From: Sneathiella chinensis
GTDB taxonomy: Bacteria > Pseudomonadota > Alphaproteobacteria > Sneathiellales > Sneathiellaceae
DNA: 64,000 nucleotides
Direction: 5' to 3'
Assembly (NCBI RefSeq): GCF_012720115.1
Contig: NZ_VNWN01000002.1
Span: forward strand, 806,001 to 870,000
The notes beneath the pieces are model-generated. The model ran no database searches. It was given only the letters and a program-made list of their open reading frames with translations, and was not told where the DNA came from. How positions within the stretch are numbered: the first letter of the stretch is position 1; each line of letters begins with the position of its first letter. Positions 8,499 to 18,148 of the stretch are shown here, piece after piece. Made by a program: the position numbers and the translations under genes.

Positions 8499-11270
8499 AT
8501 GGAGTACAACGGAAACGATGCCTTGTTTCGATCTGTTCGGGCATTTTCCGAGTGGCAGGGCGCACCGCACAGGCCGCTGGAAGAGGCGCTTTCAATCCTT
8601 GTGGACGGTTTGCATCTTGAGGCAGCTAGCCTGATCCTCCGAAAAGGGGATCGCCAGTCTTCATTCCAGTTCCCGGCAGACACGATCGCCCCTTCTGTCC
8701 CGGTCAGATTGATGGACACGCTTGGTGAGGGGGCGGAATGGCAACCCTTGTTGGTGGCGGATCAATCCTCGCTTTTGGGGATAGGCCGAAAAGAGGGGAG
8801 CGCTGATGATGGGACCGAAACGGGCCTGCTGCTTTTGGGGACGAGGGCAAACGGGCTGAGTGAGGCGGAACTGCTTTTCCTTGAAACCGTTTTTCAGGGG
8901 TTCCTTCATCATTCCGGCCCGTCATCGGATCGGGAGGCGGGGCGCCTTGATCCCGCCCGGGAAGCGCTGCATTGCAATATAACGGAACTGGTGGAGGCCC
9001 GGCAATTGGCCGAGGCAAACGAGGCGCTGTTTCGGGAGTTGCTGGTCAGTGCGCCCGTTCCCATGACGCTGACCCTTCAGGACGAGATTGTTTACGCGAA
9101 CGCCCTTGCTCACAAACTTCTGGGGGTGCCGGATGGTGAATTGATCGGACGACAGAGTCTGGATTTCTATTGGAACAGGGAGGATCGGAAAAAACTGCTG
9201 TCCGTTCTTCTCAAAGATTCCGAATGTGACATGCCGGGGCTGGAAATTCGGACAGCCGATGGACGGAAGAAGACAACCCACCTGATTTGCCGCAAGACAA
9301 TGTATCAGGGGCAGATCGCGAATTTCGCCTCTTTCATGGATATTTCCGACTTTATCCGGACCAAGCGGGCGCTGGAACAAAGCGAGAAGCAGAACCGCGA
9401 TCTTGTTTCCCTGATCCCGGATGCCCTTGTGGTGCAGGTCAAGGGGCGCATTGTCTTTCTGAATGAAAGCGCAGTGAGGATGTTCGGTTGGGAGGCAGAA
9501 GCGGATCTGATCGGGAGGGATAGCCTCGCGCTGGCCTATCCGGAGGATCGGGACCGGGTGCTTCAGTTGCGCCTGAGTGCTCTTGCCGGAAAAAATGCCC
9601 AGCTCGGGAATACCCGGCATGTGGACCGTTATGGCAAGATGTTCGATACCGAAATGTTCGTTCGCCCGGTGGAATGGGATGGGGAAGCTGGCACCATGTC
9701 GATCATCCGGGATGTTTCGGATCGTCACAGCTTTGAGGCTGAACTGATGCGGCGTGAACGGGAAATGTCCCTTGCTCAGGAAATCGGGAATTTCGGTCAT
9801 TGGCGGGCCCATATCGATCAGGGAGAGGTTTACTGGTCCGAAAAGCTGTACCGGATACATGGGAGGGAGCCAGAAGAGGGCCCCCTGACGCTGGATCAGG
9901 GGTTGGCCATTGTCGCGGAAAAGGACCGCGCGATGATGAAGGAGACCGTCGTCAGAGCGCTGGAGACGGGAGAGGAACAGGATTTTGAGATTGAGGTGAT
10001 GACCCGGCGTCCGGATGGCAATCCGATTGTCATGGCGGGAAGTATCCGCCCGGAACGGGATGAACTGGGCCGGGCCGTGGCCGTTTTTGGCGTGTCGCAG
10101 GACGTCACCGACCGCAGGCAGCTTGAGGAAAAATTGCGGCAATCCCAGAAGATGGAGGCCGTCGGCCAACTGACCGGAGGCGTGGCCCATGATTTCAATA
10201 ACCTTCTGGCTGTCATTCGGGGGAATGCAGAACTTTTGGAAGGGGCCGGGACCGCGGGCGAGGCCGAGCAAGCCCGCCTTGCCGCCATTCTGCGGGCAAC
10301 GGACCGGGGGGAGCGGTTGACCCGAAGTATGCTGGCCTTTTCACGGAAGCAGCAGTTGCAACCGGTGGTCACCCGATTGGACCGGCAGGTTCAGGACCTG
10401 ATCGGGATGCTCGGTCGTCTTTTGGGGGAGCAGGTGGAAATTCGCTCTCGGTTTGATTCGGGGCTGTGGTCCTGTGTTGCCGATCCGGGGCAGGTGGAAA
10501 ATGCCCTTCTCAATCTGGTCCTGAATGCCCGGGATGCCATGCCGGGGGGCGGCATTCTGACCATCTCGGCCGAAAACAGTTCCCTGTCCCCAAGGGAGGC
10601 ATCGGAATTTACGGATGTAAAGGCGGGGAAATATGTGCGCCTGTCTGTCCGGGATACGGGGGCGGGCATCTCCGAAGATATCCTTGAGCATGTTTTCGAA
10701 CCTTTTTTCACCACCAAGGAGACAGGCCGGGGAACCGGGCTGGGCCTGTCCATGGTTTATGGTTTCGCCAAGCAGTCCGGCGGGCATGTGACCATTCGTT
10801 CGGTCCCGGCGGAGGGGACGGTTGTCTCGATTTATTTGCCGGAAACAGGATCAGAGCTTCTGCCTGAAAGCAGGCCTCGGGACGTGGTGTCGGATCTGGA
10901 CGGTATCCGTGTGTTGCTGGTGGAGGATGATGAGGACCTGCGGGAGTTGACGGCGCATTTGCTCAAGAAATCGGGGGCGACCGTTTTCGAGGCGAATGCC
11001 GGGGCCGCGGCCTTGCATCTGGTGCAGGAAAAGGGGCTTGTGCCGGATGTCCTGTTGTCTGACGTGATCCTTCCGGGAGGGATGAACGGCCCTGCAATCG
11101 CGGATGAGCTTTGCCGGGGACAACCCGGCCTGAAGGTCGTTTTCATGTCTGGCTATACGGAAGATGCCTTTGCGGATGCCCTGAAAGGCGGGGCTGATTC
11201 ACCCTTGCTCAACAAACCATTTCACCATGCGCAACTGGTCGAGAGAATCCGGTCTGTTCTGCAAGGCTGA
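8499..11270 (+). CDS. Hybrid sensor histidine kinase with GAF-like/PAS sensors and C-terminal receiver
   Basis: A 923-residue soluble kinase with no clear membrane segment. The N-terminal 150 residues look GAF-like. Three PAS modules follow (about 180-290, 300-420 and 430-545), then the HisKA box VGQLTGGVAHDFNNLL with phospho-acceptor His564, and an HATPase domain (NLVLNARDAMPGG, GTGLGLSMVYGF). The C-terminal receiver (about 800-920) has phospho-acceptor Asp855 in LLSDVILPGG. It is an HWE-unlike, PAS-rich cytoplasmic hybrid kinase. No partner regulator is adjacent, so its output is unknown. The same HisKA subtype recurs in the kinase at 30213-32309. Confidence 0.9.
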   Translation: MEYNGNDALFRSVRAFSEWQGAPHRPLEEALSILVDGLHLEAASLILRKGDRQSSFQFPADTIAPSVPVRLMDTLGEGAEWQPLLVADQSSLLGIGRKEGSADDGTETGLLLLGTRANGLSEAELLFLETVFQGFLHHSGPSSDREAGRLDPAREALHCNITELVEARQLAEANEALFRELLVSAPVPMTLTLQDEIVYANALAHKLLGVPDGELIGRQSLDFYWNREDRKKLLSVLLKDSECDMPGLEIRTADGRKKTTHLICRKTMYQGQIANFASFMDISDFIRTKRALEQSEKQNRDLVSLIPDALVVQVKGRIVFLNESAVRMFGWEAEADLIGRDSLALAYPEDRDRVLQLRLSALAGKNAQLGNTRHVDRYGKMFDTEMFVRPVEWDGEAGTMSIIRDVSDRHSFEAELMRREREMSLAQEIGNFGHWRAHIDQGEVYWSEKLYRIHGREPEEGPLTLDQGLAIVAEKDRAMMKETVVRALETGEEQDFEIEVMTRRPDGNPIVMAGSIRPERDELGRAVAVFGVSQDVTDRRQLEEKLRQSQKMEAVGQLTGGVAHDFNNLLAVIRGNAELLEGAGTAGEAEQARLAAILRATDRGERLTRSMLAFSRKQQLQPVVTRLDRQVQDLIGMLGRLLGEQVEIRSRFDSGLWSCVADPGQVENALLNLVLNARDAMPGGGILTISAENSSLSPREASEFTDVKAGKYVRLSVRDTGAGISEDILEHVFEPFFTTKETGRGTGLGLSMVYGFAKQSGGHVTIRSVPAEGTVVSIYLPETGSELLPESRPRDVVSDLDGIRVLLVEDDEDLRELTAHLLKKSGATVFEANAGAAALHLVQEKGLVPDVLLSDVILPGGMNGPAIADELCRGQPGLKVVFMSGYTEDAFADALKGGADSPLLNKPFHHAQLVERIRSVLQG

Positions 11271-11377
11271 TTGTGTATTCTGTTTGCTGAAAACACCGGT
11301 AAATGGCGTAAAAACGGCGGAATTTGAGGAAAGTTTCCGCTTCGGCGGACAAAATCGAGGCTGGAGAAATATTTCAT

Positions 11378-11541
11378 TTGCTTGTAATCTAAGAGTGCAT
11401 TAATGCTCTCTAACTTACAACGTCGAATTTCTCCTAATGACTAAAGCTTTGTGTATGGTCATGTGTGTTTTCTGACTTTGTGAAGACTTGAACTACCGCA
11501 TCGTTTGACGATGCACACTACTGTCATGAAAGGAAGCAAGC
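11378..11541 (+). promoter_or_regulatory. Candidate promoter and long 5' leader of the cold-shock gene
   Basis: TTGCTT (11378-11383) and TAATGC (11401-11406) are spaced by 17 bp, a plausible sigma-70 promoter; the -10 region lies in the palindrome GCATTAATGC. About 130 nt of leader would follow, ending with a hairpin GCATCG-TTTGA-CGATGC (11498-11514) close to the ribosome site GAAAGGAAG. Long structured leaders are common in cspA-type genes; thermosensing here is inference. Confidence 0.42.
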
Positions 11542-11754
11542 ATGGCGATCACTGGTACAGTTAAATTTTTCAATGCAACTAAAGGCTATGGTTTCATCGA
11601 ACCTGAAGATGGATCCAAGGATGCATTCGTGCATATCAGCGCCGTAGAGCGTTCTGGTCTGCCGGGGCTTCAGGAAGGCCAGAAAGTTCGCTATGAGCTG
11701 GTACCTGGTCGCGGCGGCAAGGTCGCTGCTGAAAATCTGTCACTTGTGGACTAA
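11542..11754 (+). CDS. csp: Cold-shock domain protein (CspA family)
   Basis: A 70-residue single cold-shock domain. RNP1-type KGYGFIEP and RNP2-type AFVHISAVE are both present, and the length matches CspA homologues. It is a cytoplasmic single-stranded RNA/DNA-binding chaperone. It is monocistronic, with a long leader upstream and an intrinsic terminator 35 nt downstream. Which of the several csp paralogues usual in such genomes this one is cannot be told from the sequence. Confidence 0.93.
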   Translation: MAITGTVKFFNATKGYGFIEPEDGSKDAFVHISAVERSGLPGLQEGQKVRYELVPGRGGKVAAENLSLVD

Positions 11755-11789
11755 CATCCTCCAAGCCAGATTGGTATACTGAAAAATGA

Positions 11790-11823
11790 AAGGGCGCTGC
11801 TATCGGCGCCCTTCTTCGTTTTT
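11790..11823 (+). terminator. Rho-independent terminator of the csp gene
   Basis: Stem AAGGGCGC (11790-11797) pairs with GCGCCCTT (11806-11813) around an 8-nt loop and is followed by a T-rich tract. Confidence 0.8.
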
Positions 11824-11860
11824 GGCCTTGTTTTTGAGAAAAAGCAGGGCCTTTTTCATG

Positions 11861-12976
11861 TCAGGCCGATTGTAGCCTCTTGCCGATCTTGGCAAGGCGT
11901 GCTTCGCGGGCCGACGCGGCAATGCCGCTTATTTTCTTGACGTCCCGCATATGCAGGTTCGTTCCGTCCGGCAGCGGGCCTTCCACCTGTTCAAGAAGGT
12001 TTCCCAAATCCGCAAGCGCGGCGGTGAGTTGGTGTCGGAAGCCCAGTTGAAGTTCCATAAGCCGGTGAATATCAAGGGCAGGGTCGTCCGCCTGCCGGGC
12101 CAGATGGGCCGCCAGCACGGACAATGCCTGTTCCTGCACGGCCAGTGTGCCGATTCTTGCGGCCTGATCCTCTGGGGCCTCAGGGGCAATTTCTGTCAGT
12201 AGCTTCGCCAGCGACCCGACATGGGAGGCCGCACCGACCGCATCTTCAATCGCCCGCATCCGAAGGGAAATATCGTTCAGGGCGGTGCCTTTCTTGCCGA
12301 TCAGGGCCGAGGCGGGAACCCGGACATCCTCCAGCACGATGCCGCCATGCTGGCAGGGGTGCAGGAAATCGATTTTCACGCCGTCCGTGCGTCGCAGCCC
12401 CGCCGTTTCCGCCGGTACCAGAAAGGCGCTGAACTGCTTGATCCCATCAACAAGATCCGTCATGGCGACCACAAGAAAATGATCGGCCAGCGGGCCGTTG
12501 GTCAAAAATGCTTTTTCGCCGTTCAGGATAAAGTCGTCTCCGTCCTGCCGTGCCGTGGCCTTCATCAGTTTTGGATGGGCACCGGCTCCGGGTTCGGATA
12601 TGGCAACCGAAACGGTGCTGGTGCCCGCAACGAATTTTGGCAGCAGGGTGCGGGCCTGTTCCAAAGGCGGGGTTTCCGAGAAATGCAGCTTGGTCATGAT
12701 CCAGTGGGCCATGAAGGTCATGGTAACGCCCGGCACGCCGCCCCGCCGGTTCAGCAGGCCCCCCGCCTTTGAAAGGGTCTGGTAGTCAGCCCCTGCGCCG
12801 CCAAATTCCGGGGCAAGCGACAGACCGGCAAAGCCACTTTCCCCAAAGGCGGTCCAGAGGTTTGGCGGAAAGGTGGGGCTGGTGATCAGGTCGGTTCGGT
12901 ATGGGGCGATATGCGTCGCTGCGAACGCGGCGACCTGTTCCAGAAGGGGGTGCTGTGGATGTTCTGCCTCGGGCAT
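11861..12976 (-). CDS. Acyl-CoA dehydrogenase-like protein, divergent C-terminus
   Basis: A 371-residue protein with an acyl-CoA dehydrogenase N-terminal and middle domain: APEFGGAGADYQTL at about 54-67, VSVAISEPGAGAHP at about 127-140, and GEKAFLTNGPLADHF. The C-terminal helical domain is poorly conserved; I find no Glu at either of the two positions that acyl-CoA dehydrogenases use as catalytic base. It may be an FAD-binding relative with altered chemistry. It stands alone, with tRNA-Thr upstream and the csp terminator downstream, so context does not suggest a pathway. No strong ribosome site precedes the ATG. Confidence 0.75.
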   Translation of the reverse strand: MPEAEHPQHPLLEQVAAFAATHIAPYRTDLITSPTFPPNLWTAFGESGFAGLSLAPEFGGAGADYQTLSKAGGLLNRRGGVPGVTMTFMAHWIMTKLHFSETPPLEQARTLLPKFVAGTSTVSVAISEPGAGAHPKLMKATARQDGDDFILNGEKAFLTNGPLADHFLVVAMTDLVDGIKQFSAFLVPAETAGLRRTDGVKIDFLHPCQHGGIVLEDVRVPASALIGKKGTALNDISLRMRAIEDAVGAASHVGSLAKLLTEIAPEAPEDQAARIGTLAVQEQALSVLAAHLARQADDPALDIHRLMELQLGFRHQLTAALADLGNLLEQVEGPLPDGTNLHMRDVKKISGIAASAREARLAKIGKRLQSA

Positions 12977-13150
12977 GTCGTGGTTTCCCTGTTTTTGTTA
13001 TGGACATGGGCATTGATGGCCCGAATCTTACCCTGCAAGGGAAGACTTGCCAAGCCGGGGCAGGGGAAAGGCCACGCGCAATCGGGGGCAAGAGCCTGTT
13101 TTGCCGGAATGTCATTATCAGGGAATAAGGAAGTGCAAGGGGGGAGTTAC

Positions 13151-13225
<75 letters not shown>

Positions 13226-13269
13226 AACCTGTAAGAAATGCGATAGCGCATTTACGTTTTGCATGGCGC

Positions 13270-13298
13270 TGTATATAAGAGCCGAAACGGTTCTGCAA
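13270..13298 (-). promoter_or_regulatory. Sigma-70-type promoter of tRNA-Thr
   Basis: On the minus strand TTGCAG (-35, 13298-13293) and TATACA (-10, 13275-13270) are separated by exactly 17 bp. Transcription would start about 35-40 nt upstream of the mature tRNA. Confidence 0.7.
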
Positions 13299-13374
13299 TG
13301 GCAAAATTCATGAATTTTGAAATCCGTTGCAAAATACCGTAATTTTTAACCGGCCCGGACCACGAAAAATACCG

Positions 13375-13548
13375 ATGAATGAGCAAAAAAAAGGCGAAAT
13401 ATCGCTGAAACAGAAGCAGCAGCAGGAAAAAGCCGAGCGGCTTGCGGCGGCGCTTCGGGAAAACCTGAGAAAGCGCAAGGGGCTGCAGCGGGGCCGGGGC
13501 GAGGCCGCGCCGGACGCCATCAAGAACAAAAATCGGCTGACTGACTAG
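13375..13548 (+). CDS. Small basic hypothetical protein
   Basis: A 57-residue, highly charged, helix-prone protein rich in Lys, Arg, Glu and Gln (KQKQQQEKAERLAAALRENLRKRK). Small basic proteins of this type are often seen next to murA/dcd in alphaproteobacteria; I do not recognise a function. A longer frame begins at 13327, but the ATG at 13375 removes an unlikely Pro/Arg leader. No strong ribosome site is seen, so the start is uncertain. It is followed by a strong hairpin and then dcd. Confidence 0.6.
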   Translation: MNEQKKGEISLKQKQQQEKAERLAAALRENLRKRKGLQRGRGEAAPDAIKNKNRLTD

Positions 13549-13550
13549 CC

Positions 13551-13587
13551 TTGAGCGGCCAAGGACCTTTAAAATCTTGGCCCTCAA
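13551..13587. repeat. Inverted repeat between the small ORF and dcd
   Basis: TTGAG-C-GGCCAAG (13551-13563) pairs with CTTGGCCCTCAA (13576-13587), a 12-bp stem with one bulge and a 12-nt loop. No U-tract follows on the plus strand, so it is not a standard terminator. It may stabilise an mRNA end or act in the dcd leader. Confidence 0.5.
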
Positions 13588-13643
13588 AACAGTTGACGAT
13601 AAGATACCCACCATATTCAACAGCGTATAGCGGAGAGTAACCC

Positions 13644-14198
13644 ATGAGCATTCTGTCTGACAAATGGATCAGAGATGCAGCCCAGAACCAGGGCATGATT
13701 GAACCGTTCGTCGAAAGCCAGAAACGGGAAGGAACCATTTCCTATGGTTTGTCCTCCTATGGATATGATGCTCGTGTTTCTGACGAATTCAAGATTTTTA
13801 CCAATGTTGATTCGGCAACCGTCGATCCCAAGGCCTTTTCACCGGACAGTTTCGTTGACCGCAAGACCGATGTCTGTGTGATTCCGCCGAACTCTTTCGT
13901 GTTGGCCCGGACTGTCGAGTATTTCCGTATCCCGCGGGACGTACTGGTGATTTGTCTTGGCAAATCCACCTATGCCCGGTGCGGCATCATCGTCAACGTC
14001 ACCCCGCTGGAGCCGGAATGGGAAGGCCACGTGACGCTGGAATTTTCAAATACCACCCCGCTTCCGGCGAAAATCTACGCCAATGAAGGCGCCTGCCAGT
14101 TCCTGTTCCTGAAAGGGAATGAACCCTGCGAGGTTTCCTATCGGGACCGCGCCGGAAAATATATGGGGCAGGAAGGGGTCACCCTGCCGAAACTTTAG
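13644..14198 (+). CDS. dcd: dCTP deaminase
   Basis: A 184-residue dCTP deaminase, converting dCTP to dUTP for thymidylate synthesis in the cytoplasm. The active-site segment GKSTYARCG (Ser108, Arg112) and the general-base region TLEFSN (Glu133) are present, as is the C-terminal YMGQEG. The length is close to the family norm. A GGAGAG ribosome site precedes the ATG. The gene lies just upstream of murA; the 130-nt gap between them holds a hairpin and probably a murA promoter. Confidence 0.95.
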   Translation: MSILSDKWIRDAAQNQGMIEPFVESQKREGTISYGLSSYGYDARVSDEFKIFTNVDSATVDPKAFSPDSFVDRKTDVCVIPPNSFVLARTVEYFRIPRDVLVICLGKSTYARCGIIVNVTPLEPEWEGHVTLEFSNTTPLPAKIYANEGACQFLFLKGNEPCEVSYRDRAGKYMGQEGVTLPKL

Positions 14199-14292
14199 GA
14201 CCGGCCGTGTAGGTGCCATATTTCATTGGCACTGTTCGTGGAATGACAGTAGAACACGGGTCATTATCCCGACAAAACGACAAGACGTGATG

Positions 14293-14311
14293 CCGCCGGA
14301 GGTTCCGGCGG
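14293..14311 (+). repeat. Hairpin in the murA leader
   Basis: Perfect 8-bp stem CCGCCGGA-GGT-TCCGGCGG ending 17 nt before the murA start. It has no U-tract. It may mark the dcd transcript end or influence murA translation. Confidence 0.4.
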
Positions 14312-14328
14312 TCTAGGACCAGAATATT

Positions 14329-15624
14329 ATGGACAGCATTCGCATTCGGGGGGGCAAACCCCTGTATGGAAAAATCGAAATCAGCGGCGCAAAGAACGCG
14401 GCGCTTCCGCTGATGGTGGCAAGCCTTCTGACGGATGAAACGGTGACATTGGGAAATCTGCCCCATGTGGCGGATATTTCCACCTTGATCAATCTGTTGT
14501 GTCAGCATGGCACCACGGCTGTTCTGAACGGCGAAAGCGGCGCCAATGGCAGCAGCAATGGCCGCGCCATTTCCCTGACAGCGCGCGAGATCACCAGTAC
14601 GGAAGCCCCCTATGACATCGTTCGCAAGATGCGGGCCGGGGCGCTGGTGCTGGGGCCGTTGCTGGCCCGGGTTGGCAAGGCCAAGGTCTCCCTGCCGGGT
14701 GGATGTGCCATCGGGACACGCCCCATGAACCTGCATGTGGACGGGCTTGAGGCCATGGGCGCCCGGATCGAGATTGTCGGCGGGTATATTGTGGCTGAGG
14801 CCCCGAACGGTCTGAAGGGCGCGGAAATCCGCTTTGATACGGTGTCCGTCGGGGCAACGGAAGATTTGCTGATGGCGGCGACCCTTGCGGAGGGTGTTAC
14901 GGTTCTGGACAATGCCGCCCGTGAGCCGGAAATCACAGACCTGATCCACCTGTTGCGGGGGATGGGGGCAAAGATCGAGGGCGACGGAACCGAGCGTCTG
15001 GTCATCACCGGCCAACCGCGTCTTCACGGGACAGAGCATCGGGTGATGCCGGACCGGGTTGAAACCGGAACCTACGCCATGGCGGCGGCCATTGCCGGCG
15101 GCCGGGTGGAACTGACAAATACCCGGGCGGACCTGCTTGATTCCGTGATCGATGTCATGGAAGAGGCCGGGATCACCGTTGAGAGGACCGAGGACGGGAT
15201 GATCGTGTCCCGTGATCCGTCCCAGCCGCTTCTGGGTGTGGATGTGATGACGCAGCCCTATCCGGGCTATCCCACGGACATGCAGGCCCAGTTCATGGCC
15301 CTGATGACCGTGTCGAACGGCGCCTCCATGATTACGGAAACCATTTTTGAAAATCGGTTCATGCATGTGCCTGAACTGGCTCGTCTGGGTGCCAATATCA
15401 CGGTTCACGGACATTCCGCCCTTGTGCGGGGGGTGCGGGAACTGGTCGGTGCCCCGGTTATGGCGACGGACCTTCGGGCGTCGGTATCCCTTGTTCTGGC
15501 CGGCTTGGCCGCCAGTGGCGAAACAGTGATCAATCGTGTATATCATCTTGATCGCGGATATGAGCGACTGGAAGAAAAGCTGGCCTCCTGCGGTGCGGAT
15601 ATCGAGCGCGTGCAAGGAGAGTAA
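14329..15624 (+). CDS. murA: UDP-N-acetylglucosamine 1-carboxyvinyltransferase
   Basis: A 431-residue EPSP-synthase-fold enzyme catalysing the first committed step of peptidoglycan synthesis (enolpyruvyl transfer to UDP-GlcNAc). Lys22 in SGAKNAALP and catalytic Cys126 in [11 protein letters not shown] are present; the Cys implies the fosfomycin-sensitive form. A small Ser/Gly/Asn-rich insert (about residues 69-77) sits in a loop region. Length and motifs are otherwise standard. It heads the conserved murA-DUF2948-hisG-hisD block. Confidence 0.97.
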   Translation: MDSIRIRGGKPLYGKIEISGAKNAALPLMVASLLTDETVTLGNLPHVADISTLINLLCQHGTTAVLNGESGANGSSNGRAISLTAREITSTEAPYDIVRKMRAGALVLGPLLARVGKAKVSLPGGCAIGTRPMNLHVDGLEAMGARIEIVGGYIVAEAPNGLKGAEIRFDTVSVGATEDLLMAATLAEGVTVLDNAAREPEITDLIHLLRGMGAKIEGDGTERLVITGQPRLHGTEHRVMPDRVETGTYAMAAAIAGGRVELTNTRADLLDSVIDVMEEAGITVERTEDGMIVSRDPSQPLLGVDVMTQPYPGYPTDMQAQFMALMTVSNGASMITETIFENRFMHVPELARLGANITVHGHSALVRGVRELVGAPVMATDLRASVSLVLAGLAASGETVINRVYHLDRGYERLEEKLASCGADIERVQGE

Positions 15625-15650
15625 CAGCTTTCGGAAAGGCGGAGAGACCG

Positions 15651-16106
15651 GTGACACAAGGACTGAAACTGCTGGCCAATGACAGGGATGATCTGCAAAT
15701 CCTGTCTGCGATGATGGAAGGCGCCATCACCTCTCCGGGGGAGATGAGCTTCGCGGGTGCTCAGCGGCATTTCACCCTGACGGCCTCTCGCATCATGTGG
15801 GAAAAGGCTGACAGGGACGCGGCGCCGAAAGCAGTAAGCCGCATCCGTTCGGGTCTTTATGTGGCCGATGTGCTGGCGGCAAAATCGACGGGAATTTCCC
15901 GGGCCAACCCCACCGAGGTTATGGAACTTTTGTCCATCGCGGCAGACGCGGGACCGGACGAAACGACGGACTTGCGTTTCAGTTTTGCAGGCGGCGGTGT
16001 CTTGTGTCTGTCCGTGGAATGCATAAATGTTGGCCTGACAGACAGCGGCGATGCGTGGGAAACCGATCACGTCCCGGCCCACGATCGGGAGACGGGGAAA
16101 CCCTGA
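15651..16106 (+). CDS. DUF2948 family protein
   Basis: A 151-residue protein of the alphaproteobacterial DUF2948 family, function unknown. It begins LKLLANDRDDLQILSAMMEGA, a recognisable family start, and ends in an acidic/basic tail. It uses a GTG start with GGAGAG upstream. No enzyme motif or membrane segment is visible. It lies 26 nt after murA and before hisG, the position usual for the family. Confidence 0.85.
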   Translation: MTQGLKLLANDRDDLQILSAMMEGAITSPGEMSFAGAQRHFTLTASRIMWEKADRDAAPKAVSRIRSGLYVADVLAAKSTGISRANPTEVMELLSIAADAGPDETTDLRFSFAGGGVLCLSVECINVGLTDSGDAWETDHVPAHDRETGKP

Positions 16107-16174
16107 TCCATTTTATGAATTGATAAGGAAGCGATCGGCAATTCGGTCCTTCAAGCGAAAGACGGAGCAATTTG

Positions 16175-16837
16175 GTGTCTTCGAGTGATAAACTGGTCAT
16201 CGCCCTGCCGAAAGGGCGCATTCTGAAAGAGGTCATGCCGCTGGTTCGGGCGGTGGGCATTGAGCCGGAACCCGCATTTGACGATCCGGCCAGCAGGCTT
16301 CTTCATTTCCAGACCAATATTCCCAATCTTTCCATTATCCGGGTCCGTTCGTCCGATGTGGCGACATTCGTTGCCTTTGGGGCTGCCCAGCTTGGGGTCG
16401 CCGGAAATGACGTGCTGCTGGAAACCAGTTACCCGGAAATCTATGCGCCGGTGGATCTGGATATCGGTCATTGCTATCTGGCGGTGGCGCAGCCGAAGGG
16501 GATGGAGGATGACAAGGATCCAAACCGCTGGAGCCATGTGCGGATTGCCACCAAATACCCGAATCTGACCCATCAGTATTTTTCCTCGCAAGGCATTCAG
16601 GCGGAATGTATCAAGCTGTCGGGTGCCATGGAACTGGCGCCGGGCCTGGGGCTTTGCCGCCGGATCGTCGATCTTGTTTCCTCCGGTGCGACCTTGAAGG
16701 CCAACGGACTTGTCGAGGTGGAGAAAATTCTGGATGTGACATCCCGTCTGGTGGTGAACCGGGCGGCGCTTAAAACCCGCTCAGAGGAACTGAACGGCTG
16801 GATCGAGAAGTTCCGGGAGGTGGTCAATGGCAACTAA
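16175..16837 (+). CDS. hisG: ATP phosphoribosyltransferase, short form
   Basis: About 220 residues, the length of the short HisG form, which lacks the C-terminal ACT-like regulatory domain. It catalyses the first step of histidine synthesis. Motifs include [10 protein letters not shown] and the PRPP-binding region at about 150-165 ([27 protein letters not shown]). Short HisG normally needs the HisRS-like partner HisZ; none is in the window. I chose GTG at 16175 because GGAG lies 7 nt upstream; TTG at 16172 is in frame but too close. The end overlaps hisD by 11 nt. Confidence 0.92.
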   Translation: MSSSDKLVIALPKGRILKEVMPLVRAVGIEPEPAFDDPASRLLHFQTNIPNLSIIRVRSSDVATFVAFGAAQLGVAGNDVLLETSYPEIYAPVDLDIGHCYLAVAQPKGMEDDKDPNRWSHVRIATKYPNLTHQYFSSQGIQAECIKLSGAMELAPGLGLCRRIVDLVSSGATLKANGLVEVEKILDVTSRLVVNRAALKTRSEELNGWIEKFREVVNGN

Positions 16838-18128
16838 TCTGTTTTTATCCGCCCCGGAGTTTGAGGAGGGGTTTCAGGCCCTGCTCGGTCAAAAGCGGGA
16901 AACTGCTGCGGATGTGAATGCCATTGTTGCGGAAATTCTGGCGCAGGTACAGGCGCGCGGCGACGAGGCGGTTATTGAATATACAAACCGGTTCGACCGT
17001 CTGTCCCTGACCGGCGGGCATGACCTTCGCGTTGAGGCCGAGGAAATCGAGGCGGCCAAGGCGGCCGTGGATGCCGAGACCCTGGAAGCGCTGAAACTGG
17101 CGGCGAAGCGGATCGAGGCCTATCACGCGAAGCAGAAGCCGGAAGACCAGTATTATACGGACGAGGCGGGCGCCGAGCTTGGCTTCCGCTGGACAGCGAT
17201 CGAGAATGTGGGGCTGTATGTGCCGGGCGGACTTGCGACCTATCCGTCCTCCGTTCTGATGAACGCCATTCCGGCCAAGGTGGCCGGGGCTAGCCGTCTT
17301 GTCATGACGGTGCCGACACCGGACGGGGTGATCAATCCGCTGGTACTGGTTGCGGCCGATCTTTGCGGTGTTGATGAAATATACCGTGTGGGCGGAGCGC
17401 AGGCCGTTGGTGCGCTTGCCTATGGGACCAAGACGATTGCGCCTGTCGACAAGATTGTCGGCCCCGGCAATGCCTTTGTGGCAACCGCCAAGAAGCAGGT
17501 GTTCGGGACCGTTGGCATCGACATGATCGCCGGGCCGTCAGAAATTCTGGTGGTGGCGGATGATCGCAACGATCCGGCTTGGATCGCGGCGGATCTACTG
17601 TCACAGGCGGAGCATGACCCGGTGGCGCAAAGTATCCTGATCACGGATTCCGCCGAGTTTGCCGAGGCCGTCGAACAGGCCATTCATTCCCATCTGGAAA
17701 CCCTGCCCAAGGCCGACATTGCCAGTGCAAGCTGGCGGGATTATGGGGCGATCATTCTTGTTGAGGATTTGTCGCAGGCCCCGGCGCTGGTGGATCGCAT
17801 TGCGCCGGAGCATCTGGAACTGTGCGTGGATGACCCGGAAGCCCTGTCGGCGGAAATCCGTCATGCGGGGGCGATCTTCATGGGCCGCTACACGCCTGAG
17901 GCGATCGGCGATTACATTGCCGGGCCGAACCATGTGCTGCCGACGGCCCGAACTGCCCGTTTTTCCTCTGGTCTGTCGACGCTGGATTTCATGAAACGGT
18001 CGTCCCTGATCAAGATGAATGCGGACAGTCTGGGCCGGATTGGGCCTTCTGCGGTTCGGTTGGCTCGTTCGGAAGGGCTTGACGCCCATGCCCTGTCTGT
18101 CGCAATACGGTTGAATATGCCCGAATGA
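16827..18128 (+). CDS. hisD: Histidinol dehydrogenase
   Basis: A 433-residue NAD- and zinc-dependent enzyme for the last two steps of histidine synthesis (histidinol to histidine). Recognisable blocks are [47 protein letters not shown] and [13 protein letters not shown]; the C-terminal part has APEHLELC and GPNHVLPT. It is translationally coupled to hisG by an 11-nt overlap. Other his genes are not in the window, so the pathway is split in this genome. Confidence 0.96.
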   Translation: MATNLFLSAPEFEEGFQALLGQKRETAADVNAIVAEILAQVQARGDEAVIEYTNRFDRLSLTGGHDLRVEAEEIEAAKAAVDAETLEALKLAAKRIEAYHAKQKPEDQYYTDEAGAELGFRWTAIENVGLYVPGGLATYPSSVLMNAIPAKVAGASRLVMTVPTPDGVINPLVLVAADLCGVDEIYRVGGAQAVGALAYGTKTIAPVDKIVGPGNAFVATAKKQVFGTVGIDMIAGPSEILVVADDRNDPAWIAADLLSQAEHDPVAQSILITDSAEFAEAVEQAIHSHLETLPKADIASASWRDYGAIILVEDLSQAPALVDRIAPEHLELCVDDPEALSAEIRHAGAIFMGRYTPEAIGDYIAGPNHVLPTARTARFSSGLSTLDFMKRSSLIKMNADSLGRIGPSAVRLARSEGLDAHALSVAIRLNMPE

Positions 18129-18148
18129 GAAAAAGAAGGTAGCAGGCC

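Noticed and set aside
14179..15657. Minus-strand frame of 492 residues opposite murA
   Set aside because: murA is unmistakable on the other strand. This frame is Gly/His/Gln-rich shadow sequence.
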